This document shows positions 26,730 through 35,199 of a stretch of 64,000 nt of DNA, one piece after another; position 1 is the first letter of the stretch; every line of letters starts with the position of its first letter. This DNA is from an uncultured Aquimarina sp. (GTDB lineage Bacteria; Bacteroidota; Bacteroidia; Flavobacteriales; Flavobacteriaceae): the NCBI GenBank assembly GCA_947496555.1, contig CANMDH010000006.1, forward strand, positions 1-64,000, in the 5' to 3' direction. The notes beneath the pieces are model-generated. The model saw only the letters and a program-made list of their open reading frames with translations, did no database searches and had not been told where the DNA came from. A program made the position numbers and the translations under genes.

Positions 26730-27146
26730 GTGAGGAAAACGATTTTCATTTTTGCAGCACTAGTCGTTGCGTTACTGGCGCTTTTTCAGATTAGTAAATA
26801 TAGTCTACTGGCAGGCAACTCGTCGATAGAGAGCATTATTGCAGTAATTGCCATTGTATTCTTTGTTATCGGAATCATAATCAATAAAAGAATACTACAC
26901 CAAGAGAAAAAAGTTCCAACAGAAATAGACCACAAAAAAATTGAAGAACTGGGGCTTAGTAAACGCGAGTACGAAGTTCTTTGCCAAATAGCCTCAGGAT
27001 TATCTAATAAAGAAATTGCCGAAAAATTATTTGTTTCAGAAAGCACCGTAAAAACCCATGTATCTAATGTGCTTGTAAAACTAGATGCCAAACGTCGTAC
27101 ACAAGCGATACAGATTGCTAAGGAATTACAGATTATAGTAAATTGA
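26730..27146 (+). CDS. Membrane-anchored LuxR-type HTH regulator
   Basis: 138 aa, GTG start. Two hydrophobic helices (about 4-20 and 36-52) are followed by a GerE/LuxR helix-turn-helix (about 72-136: [43 protein letters not shown]). No receiver or ligand domain is present. In flavobacteria such short LuxR proteins often precede a DUF4199 membrane protein, as here (27350), and they may function as a pair. Confidence 0.88.
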   Translation: MRKTIFIFAALVVALLALFQISKYSLLAGNSSIESIIAVIAIVFFVIGIIINKRILHQEKKVPTEIDHKKIEELGLSKREYEVLCQIASGLSNKEIAEKLFVSESTVKTHVSNVLVKLDAKRRTQAIQIAKELQIIVN

Positions 27147-27168
27147 TTTTTCAAAATCGACCACTATT

Positions 27169-27245
27169 TGTCATCCCAACGTAGGTTGGGATCCATTTTA
27201 AAATATTTGTTAGTTTGTGGATTCCGGTCTGCACCGGAATGACAA
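27169..27245. repeat. Palindromic interspersed element (TGTCA/TGACA class), copy B
   Basis: 77 bp between the LuxR and DUF4199 genes. The ends are ttgtcatcccaacgtaggtt and gcaccggaatgacaa. Each arm is also a small hairpin (tcccaac-gta-ggttggga; ttccggt-ctg-caccggaa). The arrangement matches elements at 2242 and 52668. Confidence 0.8.
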
Positions 27246-27349
27246 GTATTGATAATTTTAACTTTAAAATTTCAATTTCATACTTTAGTATGAGTCCAAA
27301 TCGCTATCACGAACCTACCTTTGGATCAAATCTTTAAATAAATATCTAA

Positions 27350-27871
27350 ATGAAAAATACAGTTTTACGTTATGGGGTTTATAGTGGGATTACCATTTGT
27401 GTACTCGCCTTAGCGGGTTGGTTTCTTGGTAAAAATCTGGATTACTCTATTCAGGAAGTAATTGGGTACGCTGGAATGGTAGTATCCCTACTTTTTGTAT
27501 TCTTTGGTATTAAACATTTCCGTGATAAAGAAAACAATGGTATAGTTTCCTTTGGAAAAGCTTTATTAATAGGCATCTTGATCTCTTTAATTGCTGCTCT
27601 TGCATTCGGAATCTTGGATGTAATTTATATCAAATACATCAATCCCGATTTTGTAGCAGAATATTATGCTCACTCTATAGAAGAGATTAGAAACTCTCTT
27701 CCTGCAGCAGAATTTGAAGTTAAGTTTAAAGAACTTGAGGCGCAAAAGGAAATGTTTTCAAATACCTTCCTGAACTTCTTTCTCATGTTTGCCACAGTAG
27801 TAATAATTGGGTTTATAATTTCACTAATTTCAGCTCTTATACTACAGCGAAAACCCATTACAAATAATTAA
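27350..27871 (+). CDS. DUF4199 inner-membrane protein
   Basis: 173 aa with four hydrophobic helices (about 10-27, 35-52, 68-88 and 140-162) and a short soluble segment in the second half (IKYINPDFVAEYYAHSIEEI). The pattern fits DUF4199, a family nearly restricted to Bacteroidetes. The repeat element separates it from the LuxR gene. Function unknown, perhaps coupled to the LuxR-type regulator upstream. Confidence 0.85.
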   Translation: MKNTVLRYGVYSGITICVLALAGWFLGKNLDYSIQEVIGYAGMVVSLLFVFFGIKHFRDKENNGIVSFGKALLIGILISLIAALAFGILDVIYIKYINPDFVAEYYAHSIEEIRNSLPAAEFEVKFKELEAQKEMFSNTFLNFFLMFATVVIIGFIISLISALILQRKPITNN

Positions 27872-27882
27872 TAAAGAATGAT

Positions 27883-28341
27883 ATGCAGTACGATGCTAAA
27901 ACTCCAGATGAATATATAGCCGCCATTCCTGAAGAAAGAAAACAGGCAATGAGCACGCTAAGAAAAGTGATTACGGATAATCTTCCTAAAGGATTTTCTG
28001 AAGAAATAAGTTACGGCATGATTGGGTACGTGGTTCCTCATAGTTTGTATCCTGATGGATATCATTGTGACCCCAAACTGCCATTACCATTTATGAATAT
28101 TGCTTCGCAAAAGAATTTTATTGCTGTGTATCATAGCGGGATTTATGCCAACAAAGAATTGATGGATTGGTTTGTAGGTGAATATCCAAAACACGTAAAG
28201 ACCAAATTAGATATGGGAAAAAGCTGTATAAGATTCAAGAGAATAGACCAAATTCCTATGAAACTTATCGCAGAATTGGCTTCCAAAATGACTCCACGAG
28301 AATGGATAGATATGTATGAACAAAATATTAAAAATAAATAG
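27883..28341 (+). CDS. DUF1801 domain protein
   Basis: 152 aa. The start YDAKTPDEYIAAIPEERKQAMSTLRKVI and the middle EEISYGMIGYVV..LPFMNIASQKNFIAVYHSG are characteristic of DUF1801 (YdhG-like), a small cytoplasmic alpha/beta fold whose role is unresolved. The C-terminus contains DMGKSCIRFKRIDQIPMKLIAEL, also typical. The next gene starts directly at its stop codon. Confidence 0.88.
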   Translation: MQYDAKTPDEYIAAIPEERKQAMSTLRKVITDNLPKGFSEEISYGMIGYVVPHSLYPDGYHCDPKLPLPFMNIASQKNFIAVYHSGIYANKELMDWFVGEYPKHVKTKLDMGKSCIRFKRIDQIPMKLIAELASKMTPREWIDMYEQNIKNK

Positions 28342-28728
28342 ATGAAAAATAGAGTAACAGGACTAGGGGGTTTCTTCTTTAAGACCAAGGATCCAAAAGC
28401 AACAAAAAAATGGTATGGTAAACATTTGGGCCTACCAGTAGATGATTATGGCTGTACTTTTTGGTGGAAAGACAAAGAAGGAAAAGATTGCTCGACACAA
28501 TGGAGCCCTTTTAAAGACGATACGACCTATTTTACCCCTAGCAAAAAAGAATTTATGATGAATTTTAGGGTCGAAAACCTAGTCGAATTGCTTGAAGTTC
28601 TTAAAAAAGAAGGGGTTACTGTTGTTGGAGAAATAGAAGAATATGAATACGGAAAATTTGGTTGGATAGTAGATCCCGAAGGAAACAAAATTGAACTTTG
28701 GGAACCGATTGACAAAGCTTTCTTATAA
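28342..28728 (+). CDS. VOC-family (glyoxalase-like) protein
   Basis: 128 aa, starting at the base after the DUF1801 stop codon. Paired beta-alpha-beta-beta-beta modules are visible: VTGLGGFFFKTKDPKATKKWYGKHLGLPV and MNFRVENLVELLEVLKKEGV..DPEGNKIELWEP. The C-terminal Glu of the metal site (IELWE) is present. Members are small-molecule dioxygenases, lyases or resistance proteins; substrate unknown. A terminator follows. Confidence 0.88.
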   Translation: MKNRVTGLGGFFFKTKDPKATKKWYGKHLGLPVDDYGCTFWWKDKEGKDCSTQWSPFKDDTTYFTPSKKEFMMNFRVENLVELLEVLKKEGVTVVGEIEEYEYGKFGWIVDPEGNKIELWEPIDKAFL

Positions 28729-28731
28729 AAA

Positions 28732-28759
28732 AATAAGCCAACAAAATAGTTGGCTTATT
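28732..28759. terminator. Bidirectional intrinsic terminator
   Basis: An 11-bp perfect stem aataagccaac / gttggcttatt with loop aaaata, between the converging VOC and DUF805 genes. Confidence 0.85.
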
Positions 28760-28783
28760 ACTTTAATCCTTTGCTTTTATTTA

Positions 28784-29164
28784 TTAAGCCGCTTCTGGAA
28801 CCGCCTTTGGATCAGGTCCATATTGGTTTTCTCCTTTTTCACCTTCGGTTACATATAAAACAATAAGCCATATTGCTCCAATTAAAGGAATCAACCCAAT
28901 TAAAATCATCCAACCGCTTTTCCCAATATCATGAAGTCTTCTTACTGCAACCGCAAGACCAGGAACGAGAACGGCTAATGCGTACACAAGGTATACTGGA
29001 CCATATCCAATACCTTCAAAGGCTATACCAAATACATTATCCAAAACCATAGCAAGAACTAAAAAAATGATATTGAATAATAAAAACATCCAATATTCTT
29101 TACGCCTTGCTCTACCTTGAAAGTTTGCATAGTTCTCTTTAACAACTTTTAAGTACCACTTCAT
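28784..29164 (-). CDS. DUF805 inner-membrane protein (YhaH-like)
   Basis: 126 aa. The N-terminal FQGRARRKEYWMFLLFNIIF, the central VRRLHDIGKSGWMILIGLIPLIGAIWLIVLY and the tail EGENQYGPDPK are the DUF805 signature. Four hydrophobic helices. Function is not established for the family; the gene is monocistronic, with terminators on its downstream side. Confidence 0.93.
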   Translation of the reverse strand: MKWYLKVVKENYANFQGRARRKEYWMFLLFNIIFLVLAMVLDNVFGIAFEGIGYGPVYLVYALAVLVPGLAVAVRRLHDIGKSGWMILIGLIPLIGAIWLIVLYVTEGEKGENQYGPDPKAVPEAA

Positions 29165-29405
29165 AGTTATAAATTTAATTAGTTAGTATTTCCAAATATA
29201 GGAATAAAAATTACTTATCAAAATTTCATTTTGCATAGGAATTAAGAATGACTCGAACATATTGGTCTATTAAAATATATATTTCCTAAGCATTTAGACC
29301 TAAAAAAGCTATCTTGGATAAACGAATATGGATTTTTATTATTTGTAAAGTCATAAATCATTTTTTTTCGTATTTTTCTTGAAATTAATCAATTAATTAA
29401 ACAAC

Positions 29406-29777
29406 ATGAGCGAAGAAAACAACAACCTAGGGGATGACATCAAAAAAGGAGCTGAAGAAGCTGCTGAAACTGTAAAAGACACGGCCAGTGAATTTGCCGA
29501 AGGAGCCAAAGAAGTATTAGGTTCACAGGAAAACAAGAAAATGCTGGCTGGAATCCTTGGGATAATTTTAGGGAGTCTGGGAATCCATAAATTTGTTCTT
29601 GGGTATACCAAAGAAGGTGTGATCATGCTAATCTTGGGATTGCTAGGTATCTTTACTTGCGGAATAACTTCTTCAATCTCATGGATTGTGGGGATAATCG
29701 AAGGAATTATGTATCTAACAAAGTCTGACGAAGAATTCTATCAAACCTATCAAGTAGGTAAAAAACCTTGGTTCTAA
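29406..29777 (+). CDS. TM2-domain membrane protein
   Basis: 123 aa. A long acidic cytoplasmic N-terminus (about 1-45, with KKGAEEAAETVKD repeats, helical) precedes the TM2 domain: two helices (AGILGIILGSLGIHKFVLGY, VIMLILGLLGIFTCGITSSISWIVGIIEGIMYL). The acidic domain fused to TM2 is frequent in flavobacteria. Function unknown. Terminator directly downstream. Confidence 0.9.
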   Translation: MSEENNNLGDDIKKGAEEAAETVKDTASEFAEGAKEVLGSQENKKMLAGILGIILGSLGIHKFVLGYTKEGVIMLILGLLGIFTCGITSSISWIVGIIEGIMYLTKSDEEFYQTYQVGKKPWF

Positions 29778-29784
29778 ACCGTTA

Positions 29785-29815
29785 AAAAAGCCAGAAAATT
29801 ATCTTCTGGCTTTTT
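29785..29815 (+). terminator. Intrinsic terminator
   Basis: Stem aaaaagccagaa / ttctggcttttt with a 7-base loop, ending in a T-run, 8 bp after the TM2 gene. Confidence 0.88.
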
Positions 29816-29828
29816 ATATTTAATTTAT

Positions 29829-29846
29829 TATCGTAATATTGCGATA
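29829..29846. promoter_or_regulatory. Candidate ArsR operator
   Basis: An 18-bp near-perfect palindrome, tatcgtaatattgcgata, 12 bp before the arsR-like start codon. ArsR/SmtB repressors bind short AT-rich inverted repeats overlapping their own promoters, so this is the natural autoregulatory site. Confidence 0.75.
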
Positions 29847-29858
29847 TATAAATAAAAA

Positions 29859-30182
29859 ATGGGCATTACAAAAACACAAATATTTGATCAAAGACAAAAT
29901 GAGCTTGCCCAGTTCTTTAAAATACTGGGGCATCCTGCACGTATCGCTATTTTACAACACATTAGCAAACAAAATTCCTGTATTTGCAATGATTTGGTTG
30001 AAGAAATTGGTCTGGCACAAGCCACTATTTCTCAGCACCTTAAAGAACTTAAAAGCATCGGATTGCTAAAAGGAGAAATCGACGGAAAGAGCATGTGCTA
30101 CTGCATTGATCTTGATCGATGGAATGAATTACAGGAATCCCTAAATTCCTTTTTTAATACAACAAAACACAATTGCTGCTAG
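29859..30182 (+). CDS. arsR: ArsR/SmtB-family metalloid-responsive repressor
   Basis: 107 aa with a winged helix-turn-helix (ILGHPARIAILQHISK... DLVEEIGLAQATISQHLKELKSIGLL). Candidate metalloid ligands are Cys41 and Cys43 (NSCICND) and the C-terminal CC pair (HNCC). It heads a four-gene operon: DUF6428, ArsN-like acetyltransferase, ArsC. It would release the promoter on binding As(III). Confidence 0.92.
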   Translation: MGITKTQIFDQRQNELAQFFKILGHPARIAILQHISKQNSCICNDLVEEIGLAQATISQHLKELKSIGLLKGEIDGKSMCYCIDLDRWNELQESLNSFFNTTKHNCC

Positions 30183-30209
30183 TTAAAGCAGTCTATAAAT
30201 ATTAAAACC

Positions 30210-30695
30210 ATGAATACATCAGATTTTATAACGCTATTAGCCGAGCACCAAAATAAATCGTTACTATTTGAATATGCTCCGGGCATGTTGGTAGGTACCA
30301 ATTATCATATCACCGAAGTAAAACACGTTACTGTGGATGCCGTTGACTGTGGCGCCCAAACTGATTCCTGGAAAGAAACTGTAATCCAGCTTTGGGAGAG
30401 TCCAAGCGAATTAGGCAAACCTGATTATATGAGCTCATACAAGGCATTGGGAATCCTTAGAAAAGTAGGGACAATGAAATCTTATGAAATGGATGCTCCC
30501 GTAAGAATTGAATACGGAAATGCAATGTTTCATACCGCCCAACTGCACGCTACCGGTTTTCTTGCCAAAGAAAAAGAGCTTATCATAAAATTGGCAGTAC
30601 AACCTACAGATTGTAAAGCCAAAGAAACCTGCGGAGTTCCTGAAACCGTGGAAGCAGAAGCAAATACTTGTGCACCAGGTAGCGGTTGTTGCTAA
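30210..30695 (+). CDS. DUF6428 family protein of the ars operon
   Basis: 161 aa. The N-terminus (LAEHQNKSLLFEYAPGMLVGTNYHITEVK) and middle (QTDSWKETVIQLWESP) match the DUF6428 family, which occurs in arsenic operons of Bacteroidetes. The C-terminus is Cys-rich (KETCGVPE, NTCAPGSGCC), so it may bind metalloid or metal. Family recognition is by memory of the pattern; no biochemical function is known. It ends right where the acetyltransferase gene begins. Confidence 0.8.
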   Translation: MNTSDFITLLAEHQNKSLLFEYAPGMLVGTNYHITEVKHVTVDAVDCGAQTDSWKETVIQLWESPSELGKPDYMSSYKALGILRKVGTMKSYEMDAPVRIEYGNAMFHTAQLHATGFLAKEKELIIKLAVQPTDCKAKETCGVPETVEAEANTCAPGSGCC

Positions 30696-31193
30696 ATGAA
30701 GCCCATGGCCCAAATAAAATCTTTTTCTGAAACAGATTGGCCAGAAATTGCCACTATCTATAAAGAAGGTATCGATACCGGGATTGCAACGTTCGAAACT
30801 GAAGTGCCTTCTTGGGAAACCTGGAATGATTCGCATATCAAATCTTGTAGGCTTAAGGCGGTTTTAGACGATAAGATAGTAGGTTGGGCTGCCTTATCTC
30901 CTACTTCAAAAAGAGAAGTATACAAAGGTGTAGCCGAAGTTAGCATTTATATAACATCAAAATATAGAAATTTAGGTATTGGAAAGTTACTTTTGTCAAA
31001 ACTAATTGAAGAAAGCGAAAAAGAAGGATTTTGGACATTACAGGCAGGGGTTTTCTCTCAAAATATCACCAGTATCACTCTACACATATCCTTAGGGTTT
31101 AGAGAAATAGGCTATCGTGAAAAAGTTGGAAAATTAAACGATATTTGGTACGACAATACTATATTGGAACGAAGAAGTAAATTAATTATATAA
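30696..31193 (+). CDS. GNAT acetyltransferase, ArsN1/phosphinothricin-type
   Basis: 165 aa. The features of the PAT/ArsN1 family are visible: IYKEGIDTGIATFETEVPSW at the N-terminus, acetyl-CoA site YRNLGIGKLLLSKLIEES, and C-terminal GFREIGYREKVGKLNDIWYDNTILERR. ArsN1 acetylates arsinothricin, an arsenic analogue of phosphinothricin. Its position between arsR-DUF6428 and arsC supports the arsenic role. It starts directly at the stop of the preceding gene. Confidence 0.85.
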   Translation: MKPMAQIKSFSETDWPEIATIYKEGIDTGIATFETEVPSWETWNDSHIKSCRLKAVLDDKIVGWAALSPTSKREVYKGVAEVSIYITSKYRNLGIGKLLLSKLIEESEKEGFWTLQAGVFSQNITSITLHISLGFREIGYREKVGKLNDIWYDNTILERRSKLII

Positions 31194-31206
31194 CCACAAA
31201 ACACCA

Positions 31207-31230
31207 GATTCCCTTCTTCAAGGGAATGAC
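31207..31230. repeat. Half of a palindromic TGACA-class element
   Basis: The sequence gattcccttcttcaagggaatgac looks like the right arm of the 27169 element (hairpin attccctt / aagggaat followed by tgac), with no left arm nearby. It overlaps the first possible ATG of arsC (31226), which argues that the true start is the later ATG. Confidence 0.5.
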
Positions 31231-31243
31231 TAAAAAAATAATT

Positions 31244-31675
31244 ATGATGAATATTTTAGTGCTTTGCACCGGAAATTCCTGCCGTAGCCAAATGGCCGAA
31301 GGCTATCTTAAACATTTTGCCAAAAATAATGCAACCATCTATAGTGCTGGAGTAGAAACGCATGGAGTCAACCCCAGAGCTATTGCCATCATGAAAGAAG
31401 ACAGAATTGATATTTCAAACCACACCTCAAACAATCTCGATGAATATCTGGATATCGAATTTGAATATATTCTTACGGTTTGTGACAATGCAAAGGAGAG
31501 ATGTCCCTTCTTCCCCGGAAAAGCAGAGCGATTGCACTTTAATTTCTTTGACCCATCAAAAGTAGAAGGTACCGAAAAAGAAATTCATGCCGCATTTACA
31601 AAAACTCGAAATCAAATTAAGGAATATTGTAAGAATTTTGTTGAAGCAAAAGTATCGAAGACGGTTTCTGAATAA
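31244..31675 (+). CDS. arsC: Arsenate reductase, low-molecular-weight phosphatase type
   Basis: 143 aa from MMNILVLC; an in-frame ATG at 31226 lies inside a repeat arm and is less likely. The phosphatase loop is CTGNSCRSQMAEG near the N-terminus, and the two further redox cysteines are in LTVCDNAKERCPFFPG, as in the thioredoxin-coupled B. subtilis-type ArsC. It reduces As(V) to As(III). No ArsB or Acr3 efflux pump is encoded next to it here. Confidence 0.93.
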   Translation: MMNILVLCTGNSCRSQMAEGYLKHFAKNNATIYSAGVETHGVNPRAIAIMKEDRIDISNHTSNNLDEYLDIEFEYILTVCDNAKERCPFFPGKAERLHFNFFDPSKVEGTEKEIHAAFTKTRNQIKEYCKNFVEAKVSKTVSE

Positions 31676-31691
31676 AAAATAGTATTTATAG

Positions 31692-31733
31692 ATGATCTGT
31701 GGTGTTTTTTGAGTCTACAGATCATTTTTTTCT
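31692..31733 (+). terminator. Intrinsic terminator of the ars operon
   Basis: A 9-bp perfect stem atgatctgt / acagatcat followed by a run of T. It overlaps the 3' end of the converging Crp-like gene. Confidence 0.8.
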
Positions 31734-32281
31734 ATTTCTTTCATTTTTCTATTGAAACTTCTTAGTGAAATCCCTAAATAACTTGCCAAATCGTTCTTAG
31801 AAATATGCTTGGTTTCATTTGATGAAAGTTGCAAAAGCTTTTTCAAATTATATTCTAAAGGGTAAGACTGTTGACGAGAAGCACGCACTGCAGTATCTCG
31901 TAATTTTTTTGCAAGTGCCTTTATCAAAACAATGTTCAACTCGTTTTCTTTTTTTAACACCTTATAAAAATCATCTTTTGCTATTTGATACGCAGGTACT
32001 TTGGTCATTGCTTCCACATTACTGAAACTTAGTGTGTCGCCAAAAACTTCTATTTCTCCAACAATTTCTCCTAGACCAAAAAACTCCTGAATAAATGTTT
32101 TACCATTTTCTTCTTCAATATAACATTTTGCAATTCCTCCTTCTAGAATATATATAAATTGACCTCTACTTCCTTGGGTAATAATTTTTTCTCCCGGATC
32201 AAATTGTTTTCGCTTTACAAATTCAAACTTCCGGAAACTCTTCGAAAAATAATCAAGTAACTCATTATTCGTTCTTATCAT
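31715..32281 (-). CDS. Crp/Fnr-family transcriptional regulator
   Basis: 188 aa. The cyclic-nucleotide-binding beta barrel spans about 20-115 (FDPGEKIITQGSRGQFIYILEGGIAKCYIEEENGKTFIQEFFGLGEIVGE), followed by a dimer helix and a short winged HTH at the C-terminus (SKNDLASYLGISLRSFNRKMKEIEK). The effector cannot be told. It is divergent from the nucleoside hydrolase gene. Confidence 0.9.
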   Translation of the reverse strand: MIRTNNELLDYFSKSFRKFEFVKRKQFDPGEKIITQGSRGQFIYILEGGIAKCYIEEENGKTFIQEFFGLGEIVGEIEVFGDTLSFSNVEAMTKVPAYQIAKDDFYKVLKKENELNIVLIKALAKKLRDTAVRASRQQSYPLEYNLKKLLQLSSNETKHISKNDLASYLGISLRSFNRKMKEIEKNDL

Positions 32282-32362
32282 TTTTTATCATTGTTTGGGA
32301 CAAATGTCCTTTGTAATACAAGAAAATTGCATTTGCTTTAGAATGTAAAAAAATTACCGTGC

Positions 32363-33325
32363 ATGAGCAAATTAATTATTGATACAGACCCCGGAATTGA
32401 TGACAGTATGGCCATACAATTAGCGTTGGCTTCAAAAGAATTTGAAATACTAGGGTTAACAACCGTTTTTGGAAACATAAATGTTGAACTTGCCACTATA
32501 AATGCATTGCGCCTTTTGCAATTGGCTAATAAAGTCGAAATACCCGTAGCCAAAGGTGCATCAAAACCATTAAAAAGTGAATTTTCGGGTGGAGTTCCTT
32601 TTGTTCATGGCGATGATGGTCAAGGAAACACATGGCAACCACCTGGTTGCCTGTCTCCTATTAGCACACCAGCAGACGAATTTCTAATTGAGCAGGTTTT
32701 AAAATTTCCTAAACAGGTAACCATTGCGGCATTGGGTCCGCTAACCAACTTGGCAATTGCATTATCAAAAGAACCTGAAATACAAAAATTAGTTAAAGAG
32801 ATTGTATTTATGGGTGGCAACGCGTTTTGTTCTGGAAATGCAACTCCAGCCGCAGAAGCTAATATGTTTTCTGACCCAGATGCGGCTGATTTGGTATTAG
32901 GTGCAAAATGGCCAATAACTATGATTGGATTAGACGTCACACATAAAACAATTATATCAAAAGAGGCTCTCGAAAAAATATCGGAATTTGATTCTCCTTT
33001 AAATAATCATATTACAAAAGCATATCAGTTCTATCTGGATTTTTTTAGAAGAGTTAATAAAATTGATGGTACCTATGTGCATGATGCTTCAGTTTTTACT
33101 TATTTGATAGATAGAACTTTATACAAAACAGTTACGTATCCTATTAGGGTAGAAACTCAAGATTGTTTGAGCAAAGGAAAAACCTGGCCTTCATTGGGTG
33201 ATGCTGACCATGAAGAAGGAGAAGCATTACAACCTTGGAAAAACAGACCCAAAGTAACAATTTGTGTTGATGTAAATAGCGAAAAGGTGATAGCGCTTAT
33301 GCAGAAACGCTTAACGAAAGGGTGA
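32363..33325 (+). CDS. Inosine/uridine-preferring nucleoside hydrolase
   Basis: 320 aa. The Ca-binding motif LIIDTDPGIDDSMAI is at the N-terminus; other marks are TTVFGNI, VHGDDGQG, ALGPLTNLAIAL, EIVFMGGN and VHDASVF. It hydrolyses nucleosides to base and ribose in the cytoplasm. It is monocistronic and divergent from a Crp-family regulator. Confidence 0.95.
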   Translation: MSKLIIDTDPGIDDSMAIQLALASKEFEILGLTTVFGNINVELATINALRLLQLANKVEIPVAKGASKPLKSEFSGGVPFVHGDDGQGNTWQPPGCLSPISTPADEFLIEQVLKFPKQVTIAALGPLTNLAIALSKEPEIQKLVKEIVFMGGNAFCSGNATPAAEANMFSDPDAADLVLGAKWPITMIGLDVTHKTIISKEALEKISEFDSPLNNHITKAYQFYLDFFRRVNKIDGTYVHDASVFTYLIDRTLYKTVTYPIRVETQDCLSKGKTWPSLGDADHEEGEALQPWKNRPKVTICVDVNSEKVIALMQKRLTKG

Positions 33326-33341
33326 TTTATTGATTATAAAA

Positions 33342-35147
33342 CTATTTATCCCCATTTTTAAAGTACTTCTGTTCAAGCTCTGCCTGAAATTCTTCCATTA
33401 CAGGCTTTACGGTACTATCTGGTAAATCGGCAATACGTATATACATTAATCCGTCTACCGCATTGTTAAACAATGGATCCACATTAAATGCCACTACTTT
33501 TGCATTTTGCTTGATATATTTTTTGATCAATACCGGAATACGAAGACTTCCCGGTTCTACCTCATCAATAATTTTATCAAATTTATTAAGATCACTTTTG
33601 CTCTCGTCGAACACAAAGTCTTTGTCGGCATCCTTCAGCTTTACTTTAAATTCTTTCTTTGGATGCACATATTGAGCCACATAAGGATCGTAATAATGTG
33701 ATTTCATGAACTCGATCATTAATGATTTAGAGAAATTACTGAACTTATTACTGATACTTACCCCACCAATCAGGTATTTATGCTCTGGAAAACGCAAGGT
33801 ACAATGTACAATTCCTTTCCAAAGCAAAAACAATGGCATAGGGCGTTGTTGATATTCCTTAACAATAAAGGCCCTACCCATTTCGATAGATTGGCTCATC
33901 ATCCTGTGCAATTCGGGTTCAAATCGAAACAGATCTTGAAGGTAAAACCCATTAATACCAAAATCAGCATATATTTTGGATCCCATGCCCATACGATAAG
34001 CACCAACCAGTCTTTTTGCACCACTATCCCATAAAAACATATGATGATAATAGTCGTCAAACTTGTCAAGATCGATAGAGTTGTTGGTTCCTTCGCCAAT
34101 GGCCCTAAAAGTAATCTCGCGCAACCTCCCTATTTCATTCAAAATATTTGGGATAAACTTTTTTTGAGCCAGAAAGACTTCATAATTCTTACTTATCAAA
34201 AGTCTTTTATCATTATCTCTGCAAAACTGTAATTCAGATTCGATAATTTGTGTGTTCCCTTCTCCAGCAATTTGTTTAGGAGATTTTGGTATTTTTAAAT
34301 TTGGGATGGATTCTCGTAATGTCTTTTTCTCAAAAGGATTTGCCAACATGTAGGTTTTTTTACGTAAGAAATTGGTAAAATCCTCAAGATTTGTATGCTC
34401 TTCCTGATCTTTTACAGAAACCGGATTTCCGATACGTACTTTGATAACCTTATTTTCTTGTGAGAATAGCTCGCTTGGCAACTTAGCCGTCCTTAACGTT
34501 CCGCTTATAGATGCCAAACGATAAAAAAGTCTACTATTTTTAGCATGAAAATAAATAGGTATTACCGGCACTTTTGCTTTCTGTACCAGGCGCATAGCAC
34601 TAGGCTCCCAGGGCTTATCTATATAATTTTTACCATCTTTGATAGTAGATACTTCACCCGCAGGAAAAATACCCAAAGGATTTCCTTCCTGAAGATGTAA
34701 AATAGCTTCTTTGATTCCCTTATGACTGGACTTAGCTCCCTTTCGATCTTCAAAAGGATTGACCGGCATCACATAGGGTTTTAAAGGTAAAAGGTTGTGC
34801 AATAAGAAATTGGCTATAATCTTATAATCAGAACGATGCTCTTGCATTAATTTAAGCAATAAGATTCCATCCAGACCTCCAAGTGGATGATTTGACAAGG
34901 TAATAAAAGCTCCATTTTTAGGTAGCCTTCTTAGATCTTCTTCGGGAATCTCATATTTTACACCATGGATTTCCAGAGCCTGTACCAAAAAATCCAAATC
35001 GCTAAGATGACTAATCTTATCATATTGACGATTTACTTTGGATAATCGCGTAACTTTAAGAATTAGCCAACCTAAAAAAGTACCAATAAAACCAAGTTTA
35101 TCTAATTTGAGCCCCGTGGCTATTTCTCTTGCTGTGATTATGGGCAT
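33342..35147 (-). CDS. Two-domain acyltransferase (PlsC-like + GNAT-type), OlsF-like
   Basis: 601 aa from the ATG giving MPIITAREIATGL (a TTG 9 bp upstream is possible). N-terminal PlsC/lysophospholipid-acyltransferase domain (about 40-260) with SNHPLGGLDG (H-x5-D here), FPAGEVS and PVIPIYF. C-terminal GNAT-type N-acyltransferase domain (about 310-590; FLAQKKFIPNILNEIGRLREITFRAIGEG, RLVGAYRMGMG). This order is that of OlsF, which makes ornithine lipids by N- and O-acylation, and of glycine-lipid synthesis in relatives. The product here is inferred, not shown. Confidence 0.85.
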   Translation of the reverse strand: MPIITAREIATGLKLDKLGFIGTFLGWLILKVTRLSKVNRQYDKISHLSDLDFLVQALEIHGVKYEIPEEDLRRLPKNGAFITLSNHPLGGLDGILLLKLMQEHRSDYKIIANFLLHNLLPLKPYVMPVNPFEDRKGAKSSHKGIKEAILHLQEGNPLGIFPAGEVSTIKDGKNYIDKPWEPSAMRLVQKAKVPVIPIYFHAKNSRLFYRLASISGTLRTAKLPSELFSQENKVIKVRIGNPVSVKDQEEHTNLEDFTNFLRKKTYMLANPFEKKTLRESIPNLKIPKSPKQIAGEGNTQIIESELQFCRDNDKRLLISKNYEVFLAQKKFIPNILNEIGRLREITFRAIGEGTNNSIDLDKFDDYYHHMFLWDSGAKRLVGAYRMGMGSKIYADFGINGFYLQDLFRFEPELHRMMSQSIEMGRAFIVKEYQQRPMPLFLLWKGIVHCTLRFPEHKYLIGGVSISNKFSNFSKSLMIEFMKSHYYDPYVAQYVHPKKEFKVKLKDADKDFVFDESKSDLNKFDKIIDEVEPGSLRIPVLIKKYIKQNAKVVAFNVDPLFNNAVDGLMYIRIADLPDSTVKPVMEEFQAELEQKYFKNGDK

Positions 35148-35199
35148 TAAATACAATTTGTGCTAACTGCAAATATAGCAAAATCCCTGAATTGAAATA

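Noticed and set aside
29839-30069. 76-codon ORF overlapping arsR in another frame
   Set aside because: ArsR-family sequence is unmistakable in the other frame, and this ORF starts within the operator.
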